Shown one piece after another: positions 49,488 to 57,151 of a DNA stretch of 64,000 nucleotides. A program made the position numbers and the translations under genes. Location of the stretch: assembly GCA_023418925.1 (NCBI GenBank), contig JAEZYS010000029.1, forward strand, positions 62,001 through 126,000, written 5' to 3'. The number at the start of each line of letters is the position of its first letter. The stretch's first letter is position 1. The notes below the pieces were generated by a model. That model ran no database searches and had not been told where the DNA came from. It saw nothing but the letters and a program-made list of their open reading frames with translations. This DNA is from Bacillota bacterium. Lineage in GTDB: Bacteria > Bacillota > Clostridia > Oscillospirales > Ruminococcaceae.

Positions 49488-50936
49488 TTATAATCCGTTG
49501 TTACTGCTGTTCTGACTTTCTTCAACCTGCTGAATTGCACTGAGACATTTTGTGCCATTCTGTTCTGTTACAATATACTTTACATATTTGTCAGGTGTAG
49601 GTTTTTTATCTGTTGTCATTGTCAGCCATGATGGACTAGGTGAAAGATATCCTACAAGCAAAGTATAAGTATTATCTGACTTTTGAATATCCTCGACTAC
49701 AGGAGAATATGTGAAATATTTCGGATTAACAGGAATTCTGTAGGATTTTATTTCTGGCTCATAATAAAATTGGATATCAGAGTTAAGAATTGAATCATGT
49801 GTAAAGCTCAATCCAGTTCCGAAAAGTTTTGTTGCATGTTGCTCAATATCAAGCTCAGGAACTATAATATAGTCAAATTCAGCGGTATATTTTGATTTAT
49901 CCTCATAAAGAATAATATCCCAGATTGCTGCTGTTATCATTGTATCATTTCTTAGCTTGATAGAATCATTAAATGGTGCAGGATCACAGATTACTATAGG
50001 ATAAATAAATTCAGCAAATTCATTTTTCTGCTTAGTGTTATCAGCAAAATTCTTTACCAGATTAACGCTAAAAACAATTGAGCAGATAAATCCGAATACA
50101 GCAAAGAACGTAAACATAATTCCTATAATAAAGTTTACCTTTTTCTTAGCTTCAGTTTTATTCTCCGGAACAATACTGTCAATATCATCGGAATTAAGTT
50201 CAACAAAATCATTGATATCTTCGTCAAGTGCTTCGTCGATAATTTTTTTCAGGTTATCAAGCGGTTCTGCGTTGCCATGTTCATTATGATAGTTCTTCTT
50301 ATCAGGCTTATTCTTATTTTTAGTCAAAGCCTGTGATTTATTATCTTTTTTATTCTGCTGAGTTTTTTTATTATTGATTTTTTTCTTTTTATCAACAGTT
50401 TTTGTCGGAATATCTGCACTTTTTGGCGCATCTATCTTATTATTTTTCTGATTTAAGGCAGTTTCTTTAGACTTATCACTATTATCTTTCTGAACAGGTT
50501 TTTCTATGCTTTCCTTTATCATATCAGACTGTTTAGCCTTATCGTCAGTTTTCGCTTCAACAACATTAGCAGTATCTTTTTCTTGCTTTATCGGAACAGA
50601 CACTTCTATTCCAGTAACTTTGGAATCTGATTTTACATCTTCCTTTTTATCAATTTTTTTTGGCTGTTCAATTACAGCATTAGAAACCGAAGCTTGATTA
50701 TTCATATCTGGCAGCTTTTCAACCGGAGGAATACTCTTCTCTGCAACAACGCTTTTATTAATTTTGGGTTGTTCAGGAGTAATATTCTGTGTTTTCTGAG
50801 CGGATTTATTATTTTGAACAGGTTTCTTGTTCCGATTGTGATTATGTTTATTCTTTTTTTTATTTTTGTTGTTCTTACTGTTTCCATTTACATATGCGTC
50901 ATAATCAAAAATCTCATTCTTCTGGTTCTGATCCAT
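49488..50936 (-). CDS. Lys/Asn-rich single-pass membrane protein of unknown function
   Basis: The product is about 482 residues. The first 240 or so are low-complexity and highly charged (runs of Lys, Asn, Gln, with repeats such as NNKNKKKNKHNHNRNKK). An acidic patch follows (DEALDEDINDFVELNSDDID), then a membrane helix at about 272-295 (NFIIGIMFTFFAVFGFICSIVF) and an extracellular domain of about 190 residues with NDTMITAAIWDIILYEDKS. I do not recognise a family. The start is ATG 50936, 12 bases from AAGGG; an ATG four codons earlier overlaps the spacing. Element E2 lies upstream. Confidence 0.7.
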   Translation of the reverse strand: MDQNQKNEIFDYDAYVNGNSKNNKNKKKNKHNHNRNKKPVQNNKSAQKTQNITPEQPKINKSVVAEKSIPPVEKLPDMNNQASVSNAVIEQPKKIDKKEDVKSDSKVTGIEVSVPIKQEKDTANVVEAKTDDKAKQSDMIKESIEKPVQKDNSDKSKETALNQKNNKIDAPKSADIPTKTVDKKKKINNKKTQQNKKDNKSQALTKNKNKPDKKNYHNEHGNAEPLDNLKKIIDEALDEDINDFVELNSDDIDSIVPENKTEAKKKVNFIIGIMFTFFAVFGFICSIVFSVNLVKNFADNTKQKNEFAEFIYPIVICDPAPFNDSIKLRNDTMITAAIWDIILYEDKSKYTAEFDYIIVPELDIEQHATKLFGTGLSFTHDSILNSDIQFYYEPEIKSYRIPVNPKYFTYSPVVEDIQKSDNTYTLLVGYLSPSPSWLTMTTDKKPTPDKYVKYIVTEQNGTKCLSAIQQVEESQNSSNNGL

Positions 50937-50944
50937 AAAAATCT

Positions 50945-51043
50945 CCATTCCCTTCTACTATTTGTTTCGGTTTTGCCAAGCAAAATTTCTGCTTTATTTT
51001 TTGCAGAAAAGGAACAAATAGCGACGTGAAAAGTATTTTCACG
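50945..51043 (-). repeat. Structured leader element E2
   Basis: Minus-strand order: an 8-bp hairpin CGTGAAAA with TTTTCACG (51043-51025); an outer stem of CTATTTGTTCC and GAAACAAATAG; inside it a TTTCTGC/GCAGAAA hairpin and a TTTTGC/GCAAAA hairpin. The 3' arm continues as AGAAGGGAAT, the ribosome site of the gene starting 50936. It is homologous to E6 over nearly its whole length. Confidence 0.75.
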
Positions 51044-51075
51044 TTAACAACCTTTCCATTTAAAATCCTTGACTT

Positions 51076-52326
51076 TTACTGTCTGATTTGCCCGTCTCCG
51101 TTTACAAGATATTTTACAGATGTAAGCTCTTTAAGTCCCATTGGTCCTCTTGCATGCATTTTCTGTGTCGAGATTCCGATTTCAGCGCCAAGACCAAAAA
51201 CTCCGCCGTCTGTAAATCTTGTTGACGCATTTACATAAACTGCTGCAGCGTCAATTTCATGCTGGAAACGCCCTGCATTTTTTAACGAATTAGTTACTAT
51301 ACATTCTGAATGTCCAGTTGAATACTTTAATATATGATCAATTGCTTCATCTATATCTGCAACAACCTTAACAGCAAGGATATAGTCATTGAATTCAGTT
51401 GCATAATCCTCTTCGGCAACATTCTTCACGCAATCTCCAAGAATAGCCTTAGTCTTTGCACATCCTCTAATTTCAACATTATGCTCATCCAATTTTGCCT
51501 TAGCCAAAGGTAGAAACTTATCTGCAATCTTCTCATGAACAAGCAGACTTTCAATTGCATTGCAGACTGAAGGACGCTGTGTTTTTGCATTGTCAGTAAT
51601 GTTTACAGCCATATCAAGATCTGCTGATTCGTCAACAAAGACATGACAGTTTCCCACGCCAGTTTCAATTACAGGCACAGTTGCATTTTCCATAACAGCA
51701 TGGATAAGTCCTGCTCCTCCTCTTGGAATGAGTACATCAAGATATCCATTAAGACGCATAATCTGTGTTGTAACTTCCCTAGTTGTATCATCAACAAACT
51801 GAACAACATCTTCAGGGAGTCCAGCTTGTGCAAGAGCTTTTCTCATAATCCCGCAAAGACACTTATTTGAGTTGTAAGCCTCCTTACCGCCTCTTAAAAT
51901 AACCGCGTTTCCTGCCTTAATACAAAGTACGGCAGCATCAACAGTAACATTCGGACGGGATTCATATATGATTCCGATAACGCCGAGCGGCACTCTTGTT
52001 TTCTGAATTTTTATTCCGTTTTCACAGATATGTCCGCTATCAACAGAACCCACAGGATCACTGAGCTTGATTATATCAATAACAGCATCAGAAATTCCTT
52101 TAATACGTGCCTCTGTTAGCTTTAATCTGTCTCTCATTGCCTCTGACATGTTGTTTTTCACAGCATTTTCAAGGTCAGCATTATTAGCTTCAATAATTAT
52201 ATCTGTCTGATTTACAAGTTCTTCAGAAATCAGCTTAAGCGCACTATTTTTCTGCTTTGCTGAAGCAGTTGCAATTGCTCTTTCTGCTTTTTTTGCATTT
52301 ATTCCAAGGGATTCAGCATATGTCAT
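51076..52326 (-). CDS. proA: Gamma-glutamyl phosphate reductase
   Basis: ProA reduces gamma-glutamyl phosphate to glutamate semialdehyde with NADPH, the second step of proline synthesis. The 416 residues are full length, with GVIGIIYESRPNVTVDAA, LIPRGGAGLIHAV, RPSVCNAIESLLVH (catalytic cysteine) and FTDGGVFGLGAEIGISTQKMHARGPMGL. GAGGT precedes the ATG. It lies 11 bases after proB in a two-gene operon. Element E2 follows, and no terminator is evident before the next gene. Confidence 0.96.
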   Translation of the reverse strand: MTYAESLGINAKKAERAIATASAKQKNSALKLISEELVNQTDIIIEANNADLENAVKNNMSEAMRDRLKLTEARIKGISDAVIDIIKLSDPVGSVDSGHICENGIKIQKTRVPLGVIGIIYESRPNVTVDAAVLCIKAGNAVILRGGKEAYNSNKCLCGIMRKALAQAGLPEDVVQFVDDTTREVTTQIMRLNGYLDVLIPRGGAGLIHAVMENATVPVIETGVGNCHVFVDESADLDMAVNITDNAKTQRPSVCNAIESLLVHEKIADKFLPLAKAKLDEHNVEIRGCAKTKAILGDCVKNVAEEDYATEFNDYILAVKVVADIDEAIDHILKYSTGHSECIVTNSLKNAGRFQHEIDAAAVYVNASTRFTDGGVFGLGAEIGISTQKMHARGPMGLKELTSVKYLVNGDGQIRQ

Positions 52327-52337
52327 ATGTAATTACC

Positions 52338-53132
52338 TCATTTCTTTTCGGCAGTAAAAATTGTTCCTACCTGTTTATCATCGAAAATATCATATAGAAT
52401 GCTTGGATTTCTTCCATTGAGAATAGCCATGTCAACTCCTGCCCTCATAGCAACTTCAGCAGCATTAATTTTTGTAATCATACCACCGCTTCCAAGTCCT
52501 GATGTTACACCACCTGCAAGACTTCTAATATCATCATTGATTTCAGAAACAACAGGTATAAGCTTTGCATCTGGATTTAACTTTGGATTGGAATCATAAA
52601 AACCATCAATATCAGAAAGAATAATGAGCAAATCAGCCTTACAGAAAGTTGCAACTTCAGCAGCAAGTGTATCATTCTCGCCAAATTCAAGTTCAAGTTC
52701 ATCTATTGCAACAGTATCATTCTCATTTACAACAGGAATTACTCTATGTGCAATAAGCTTTTCAAAGGTATTTACAATATTGTTCCTGCTTACCGCGTCA
52801 ATTACGTATTTTGTAAGCAGAATCTGTCCTACTGTAAGGTTGTATTCACCAAACAGCTTATCATACATATACATCAGTTCACACTGTCCTACAGCTGCAC
52901 AAGCCTGTTTCATAGGTGTTTCACTTGGACGTGATGTCAAGCCCATCTTTGAAATTCCAAGTCCGATTGCTCCTGAAGAAACAAGAATTATTTCTTTTCC
53001 TGAATTCTGAAGGTCAGCAAGCACCTTGACAAATTTTTCAACCCTTCTGATATTCAATCTTCCTGTTTTATGTGTAAGAGTAGAAGTTCCTACCTTAATA
53101 ACTATTCTTTTTTTATCTTTAACACTATACAT
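52338..53132 (-). CDS. proB: Glutamate 5-kinase, short form without a PUA domain
   Basis: ProB phosphorylates the glutamate side chain, the first and feedback-controlled step to proline. The 264 residues form an amino-acid kinase fold: VIKVGTSTLTH, LVSSGAIGLGISKMG, VVNENDTVAIDELEFGENDTLAA-like substrate loops and SGLGSGGMITKINAAEVA. The C-terminal PUA domain of the E. coli enzyme is absent, as in many Firmicutes. Start is ATG 53132 with GGAG six bases upstream; an ATG four codons earlier lies on top of that site. Confidence 0.95.
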   Translation of the reverse strand: MYSVKDKKRIVIKVGTSTLTHKTGRLNIRRVEKFVKVLADLQNSGKEIILVSSGAIGLGISKMGLTSRPSETPMKQACAAVGQCELMYMYDKLFGEYNLTVGQILLTKYVIDAVSRNNIVNTFEKLIAHRVIPVVNENDTVAIDELELEFGENDTLAAEVATFCKADLLIILSDIDGFYDSNPKLNPDAKLIPVVSEINDDIRSLAGGVTSGLGSGGMITKINAAEVAMRAGVDMAILNGRNPSILYDIFDDKQVGTIFTAEKK

Positions 53133-53139
53133 ATTAATC

Positions 53140-53240
53140 TCCATATCTTTATTTGATATTTATACCGATTATAAAAAAGCAAAATCTCTGCTCTTTAATT
53201 TGCAGAAAAGAGTAAATATTTGCATGAAAAATCACGCTAT
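53140..53240 (-). repeat. Structured leader element E3 (degenerate copy)
   Basis: Minus-strand order: hairpin GCGTGA with TCATGC; outer stem ATATTTA with TAAATAT; inside it TCTGC with GCAGA and the remnant ATTTTGCTTTT. It keeps the inner TTCTGCAAA...GCAGA sequence of E2 and E6. It sits directly ahead of proB, though here the ribosome site is GGAG rather than AAAGGAAT. Confidence 0.5.
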
Positions 53241-53244
53241 TTCC

Positions 53245-54192
53245 TTACTCAACTATATTTATTGGGTTTCCGTTAATAAATGCCTTGAGATTTTCTGTTA
53301 CAGCTTTTACAAGACGCTGTCTTGTCTGTAATGGTGCCCATGCAATATGAGGAGTTATTACGCAATTCTTTGCATTAAGAAGAGGTGTATCCTTATCCAT
53401 AGGCTCTTTACACAGAACGTCAAGACCAGCACCTGCTATAATGCCATTATTAAGAGCATATGCAAGGTCATCTTCGTTTACAATAGGTCCTCTTGAAGTG
53501 TTAATAAGCACCGCAGTAGGCTTACAAAGCTTCAGTATATCTATATTTATCATATTTGCTGTTATATCTGTAAGAGGGCAATGAACTGTAATTATATCTG
53601 ATTTTTCAAACAAGGTCTGCAGATCAGCAAACTTTACTGAACTATCCTGCTTTGCAGTACGGGTATTTACAATTACGTTCATATTAAATGCCTTTGCAAT
53701 CTTTGCAACGTTCTTTCCGATGCTACCGTAGCCAATTATTCCAAGTGTCATACCTGAAAGCTCGGTTACAGGAAATTTGAAACATGAGAACGACTCTGAT
53801 TTTATCCAGCCACCTTCATGCACAAAATCGTTGTACATTGCAGTTTTACTTACAAAGTGAAGTATAAATGAGAACACATGCTGTGCTACAGCTTCAGTTG
53901 AGTATGCGGGGACGTTGCTCACCGTAATGCCGCGCTTCTTTGCCTCTTTCATGTCAATATTGTTGTAACCTGTTGCACATTCACCTATATATTTAAGATT
54001 GGGGCATGCATTCATTACTTCAGCAGTAATCGGAGTTTTATTAATAAGAACAGCTTCTGCATCCCCTATTCTTTCTATAATCTTATCATCAGGAGTAAGA
54101 GGGTACTCCTTAACGTCACCGAGTTTATATATTTCTTCGAATGATACATCACCCACAGAAACTGTATGAGCTTCAAGCATTACTATTTTCAT
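53245..54192 (-). CDS. D-isomer-specific 2-hydroxyacid dehydrogenase
   Basis: The 315-residue NAD-dependent enzyme has the Rossmann signature GIIGYGSIGKNVAKIAKAF, the catalytic Arg in INTSRGPIVNEDDLA, the Glu in GLDVLCKEP and the His in ITPHIAWAP. It interconverts a 2-oxoacid and a D-2-hydroxyacid; hydroxypyruvate/glycerate or phenylpyruvate-like substrates are possible, with SerA or lactate dehydrogenase less likely because there is no ACT domain. ATG 54192 is 12 bases from AAAGGA. E4 lies upstream. Confidence 0.88.
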   Translation of the reverse strand: MKIVMLEAHTVSVGDVSFEEIYKLGDVKEYPLTPDDKIIERIGDAEAVLINKTPITAEVMNACPNLKYIGECATGYNNIDMKEAKKRGITVSNVPAYSTEAVAQHVFSFILHFVSKTAMYNDFVHEGGWIKSESFSCFKFPVTELSGMTLGIIGYGSIGKNVAKIAKAFNMNVIVNTRTAKQDSSVKFADLQTLFEKSDIITVHCPLTDITANMINIDILKLCKPTAVLINTSRGPIVNEDDLAYALNNGIIAGAGLDVLCKEPMDKDTPLLNAKNCVITPHIAWAPLQTRQRLVKAVTENLKAFINGNPINIVE

Positions 54193-54201
54193 TCAGATAT
54201 C

Positions 54202-54275
54202 CATTCCTTTCTGAATTTGCACCAATTTTTTACGACAGGCATAAATCTACATAAAAGACTATTTTTTTACGCTAA
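54202..54275 (-). repeat. Structured leader element E4 (short degenerate copy)
   Basis: Minus-strand order: hairpin GCGTAAAA with TTTTATGT; then TTTATGCC pairing imperfectly with GGTGCAAA; then TTCAGAAAGGAAT, ten bases and the ATG of the dehydrogenase gene. The inner hairpins are lost, but the tail AGAAAGGAAT plus ten bases is exactly that of E1 and E6. Confidence 0.45.
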
Positions 54276-54302
54276 AAAAATTATAATATAATAAAAGCTT
54301 AT

Positions 54303-54590
54303 TTATTCTGCTTTTTCAGAATTACTTTTATGTTTTTGTGCCATTGACGCTTTTTTCATACCAACTATTGTAATAATCAATAGTATGAACTCAACACCAC
54401 CAAATATATAGAAAATCGTTTTGTTTTCGACCCAGTATAATGCAAATAAAACAATTACACCAGCCATAAGACTTAGTTTATATAACTGCCTTGTTCTTAT
54501 ATAACTGATTATTAATGCAATTACGCTGATTACTACATATATAAGCAGATAGTTGAACGGAATAGGCAGCAATGAGGACTGTACCATAAA
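54303..54590 (-). CDS. Small three-helix membrane protein of unknown function
   Basis: The product is about 95 residues with three hydrophobic segments (FNYLLIYVVISVIALIISYI; LSLMAGVIVLFALYW; IFYIFGGVEFILLIITIVGM) and a charged C-terminus (QKHKSNSEKAE). ATG 54590 is supported by AAAGGAG 11 bases upstream; the frame is open a further 15 codons with no ribosome site. I do not recognise a family. Confidence 0.65.
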   Translation of the reverse strand, partial: FMVQSSLLPIPFNYLLIYVVISVIALIISYIRTRQLYKLSLMAGVIVLFALYWVENKTIFYIFGGVEFILLIITIVGMKKASMAQKHKSNSEKAE

Positions 54591-54833
54591 ATCATATTCT
54601 CCTTTATTATTTTCAGCTGGCAAAACCAGCATCAAAATAAATATGTACGAATTTTATTATATCATACCGCATTTCAAACTGCAATTAATTTTTTCTCATA
54701 TTTTTATATTGTTACAAAAAACGACATCTGTCTACTGAACAGCATCAAATTTTAATACATCTGCACAAAATCATATATAAGCAGGCACAAAATATTTTTG
54801 CAATATTGTTACCAATTTGTTGCCAATCAGTTA

Positions 54834-54862
54834 TTGATTTTAATACATTTTTATAATATAAT
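54834..54862 (+). promoter_or_regulatory. Sigma-A promoter of the GT2-GtrA gene
   Basis: TTGATT at 54834-54839, a 17-base spacer and TATAAT at 54857-54862. Confidence 0.65.
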
Positions 54863-54932
54863 AATATCAATAAAATAATTTTGCGATTATTACTTATAGA
54901 GAGAAACGAGCAGAATGATTGGAGAAAGAACG

Positions 54933-55994
54933 ATGGAAAGATTCTGTGCAATTGTACCATCCCTGAATCCGGATGACAGAATAATTGACGTAATTAACGG
55001 CCTTAAATCAAGGAATTTTTACAGAATAATTGTCATAAACGACGGAAGTAAATCTAAGGAATATTTTGATAAGATAAGTGATAGCTGTGATATTCTTACT
55101 CATTATAAGAATTATGGCAAGGGCAGAGCTATGAAAAATGCCCTGAACTACTACATGAACACATATTCAGACAAATGTACGGGCGTTGTATTTCTTGACT
55201 CTGACAACCAGCATGACATAGACGATATATGCAACTGTTGTAAATGCAGTACAGAAAATCCAGGCAGTCTTGTACTTGGTGTCCGTAACTTCAACAGTAA
55301 AAATGTTCCCTTTAAAAGCAAATACGGCAACAAAATAACTGCTGCTGCATTCAGATTGCTCTGCGGTATTACAATTTCCGATACGCAGACAGGTCTTCGT
55401 ACTATGGACAACAGCGTTATCCCTTATTTCCTTGATGTTGAGGGGGAAAGATTTGAATACGAAACTACTATGCTGCTTGAAACCAAGCGACATAGCATAC
55501 CAATCAAGGAAGTTGAAATAAAAACTGTTTACTACGGCAATAATGAAACAAGTCACTTCAATCCTCTGACAGATTCATTTGCAATATATAAGCTTTTATT
55601 CAGATTTTCTTCTGCTTCAATTGCTTCTGCTGTCATTGACATTGGTATATATACTCTGATTGTTTACCTGTTTCTGCATTTTTATATACCACAGAACAGT
55701 GCAATACTTATTGCAACAGTTTCGGCAAGAATTATTTCTTCGCTGTTTAATTATATTATAAACCATAAAATTGTATTTAACAGTACAGGGAGCATTAAAC
55801 ACAGCCTTATAAAATATTATATTCTTTGCGTTTTACAGGTGGCAGCCTCATATTTCGGTGTATTTGCATTAGTAAATTATTTAAAGTTCTCTCCTGTAAT
55901 CGCAAAAGTCATTGTTGATTTTATTCTCTTTCTGATTAGCTTTAAAATTCAGCAGAAATGGGTTTTCAGAAATAAAAAAATAACAGGGGTGTAG
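54933..55994 (+). CDS. Fusion of a family 2 glycosyltransferase and a GtrA-like membrane domain
   Basis: The 353-residue protein joins two functions. Residues 1-215 are a GT-A glycosyltransferase of the DPMS/GtrB type (VPSLNPDDRIIDVINGL; VVFLDSDNQHDID with the metal aspartates). Residues 225-353 are a GtrA-like unit with four membrane helices (SASIASAVIDIGIYTLIVYLF; FKIQQKWVFRNK end). It probably moves a sugar onto polyprenyl phosphate and may flip it for surface glycan decoration. The start is ATG 54933 with GGAG eight bases upstream. Confidence 0.87.
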   Translation: MERFCAIVPSLNPDDRIIDVINGLKSRNFYRIIVINDGSKSKEYFDKISDSCDILTHYKNYGKGRAMKNALNYYMNTYSDKCTGVVFLDSDNQHDIDDICNCCKCSTENPGSLVLGVRNFNSKNVPFKSKYGNKITAAAFRLLCGITISDTQTGLRTMDNSVIPYFLDVEGERFEYETTMLLETKRHSIPIKEVEIKTVYYGNNETSHFNPLTDSFAIYKLLFRFSSASIASAVIDIGIYTLIVYLFLHFYIPQNSAILIATVSARIISSLFNYIINHKIVFNSTGSIKHSLIKYYILCVLQVAASYFGVFALVNYLKFSPVIAKVIVDFILFLISFKIQQKWVFRNKKITGV

Positions 55995-56091
55995 TGTGAA
56001 AAATACTTTTCACGCAGCTATTTATTCCTTTCTGCAAATACAAGAGCAGAACTTTTGCTCCGCAAAAACGGAATAAACAGCAGAAAGGAAT
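55995..56091 (+). repeat. Structured leader element E6
   Basis: Order on the plus strand: hairpin GTGAAAA with TTTTCAC (55996-56013); outer stem GCTATTTATTCC with GGAATAAACAGC (56017-56028 and 56070-56081), one mismatch; inside it TTCTGC/GCAGAA (56030-56051) and TTTTGC/GCAAAA (56053-56067). The arm runs into AGAAAGGAAT, ten bases before ATG 56102. The element begins immediately after the stop of the upstream gene. Confidence 0.75.
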
Positions 56092-56101
56092 AGTAATTAA
56101 T

Positions 56102-57151
56102 ATGACAGGTGTAGCTTTATCAAAGCCAAAACAATCCAGCATAGGAAAAACTGTAGGTAAGGTAACTGCACGGTTTTTCATAACTCTGGGAGTAATAATT
56201 TTATGTCTGCTTGTCTTTCTGATGGGATGTATCACGATTGTCTGCAAAGGCCCGTCTCAGAGCGCAAGAGATTTATTTGTTGTTACTGTAACAGAAACAA
56301 GTGCTTTAAAATTTATACCTAAAATATACTTTTCCGACGATGAAATAAAGAACATACTCGATTCAAACAAGGCAGTTGAGACACTTGAAGTAACCGACAA
56401 AAATCTCATCAAAATTCCTACTCCGCAGGAACAGGCCGAATCAAAGCAAGAGCCTCTTGAAGTTATCGATGTTTCAGGCACTACATTCAAGGGCAAGCTT
56501 ATGATTGTGCGTGACCCGTCAAGAATAAAACTAAGTACTCCTGATACACTCGGTTCAAATTCCTCTGGTATACAGATAGCAGAAATGGTTGAAAAAGAAG
56601 ATGCGGTGGCAGGAATTAACGGCGGTGGATTTGCTGATGAAAACGGTGTTGGAAATGGCGGGCAGCCTCTTGGTATTGTTATAAAGGATGGGGAACTCCT
56701 TTATAACGGGGGGGCTTCTGTAGTTGTTGGATTTGATACTGATAACAAGCTTATAGTAGGTCAGATGACTGCTGATCAAGCTATGGAAAAAAATATCCGT
56801 GACGCATGTTCATTTGGTCCTGTATTTATTGTTAACGGTAAAAGAAGTGAAACTATCGGCACAGGCGGAGGGGTAAACCCGCGTACATGTATCGGTCAGA
56901 CAGCTGACGGAACAGTTCTCCTTCTTGTAATAGACGGCAGGCAGGCCACAAGTCTCGGAGCTACATATGCTGATTGTATTGATATACTTGAGGAATATGG
57001 GGCTGTTAATGCCGCAAACCTTGACGGAGGATCATCCTCTGTTATGTATTATAATGGTGAGGTCATCAACATTTGTGCAAGCGTTTACGGACCGAGAAAA
57101 CTTCCAACTGGATTTGTTGTCACCAAAGAAAACGAAGGGGTAACAAGCTGA
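56102..57151 (+). CDS. Membrane-anchored phosphodiester glycosidase (NAGPA domain)
   Basis: The 349-residue protein has a basic cytosolic tail, a membrane helix at about 25-48 (FFITLGVIILCLLVFLMGCI) and an extracellular NAGPA-type domain at about 140-345. Family motifs: AVAGINGGGFADENG, GGQPLGIVIKDGEL, NPRTCIGQTADGTVLLLVIDGR and NAANLDGGSSSVMYYNGE. The domain removes sugar-1-phosphate caps, possibly from wall or teichoic-type polymers. Its ATG is 12 bases from AAAGGA. The stop overlaps the next start (ATGA). Confidence 0.88.
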   Translation: MTGVALSKPKQSSIGKTVGKVTARFFITLGVIILCLLVFLMGCITIVCKGPSQSARDLFVVTVTETSALKFIPKIYFSDDEIKNILDSNKAVETLEVTDKNLIKIPTPQEQAESKQEPLEVIDVSGTTFKGKLMIVRDPSRIKLSTPDTLGSNSSGIQIAEMVEKEDAVAGINGGGFADENGVGNGGQPLGIVIKDGELLYNGGASVVVGFDTDNKLIVGQMTADQAMEKNIRDACSFGPVFIVNGKRSETIGTGGGVNPRTCIGQTADGTVLLLVIDGRQATSLGATYADCIDILEEYGAVNAANLDGGSSSVMYYNGEVINICASVYGPRKLPTGFVVTKENEGVTS

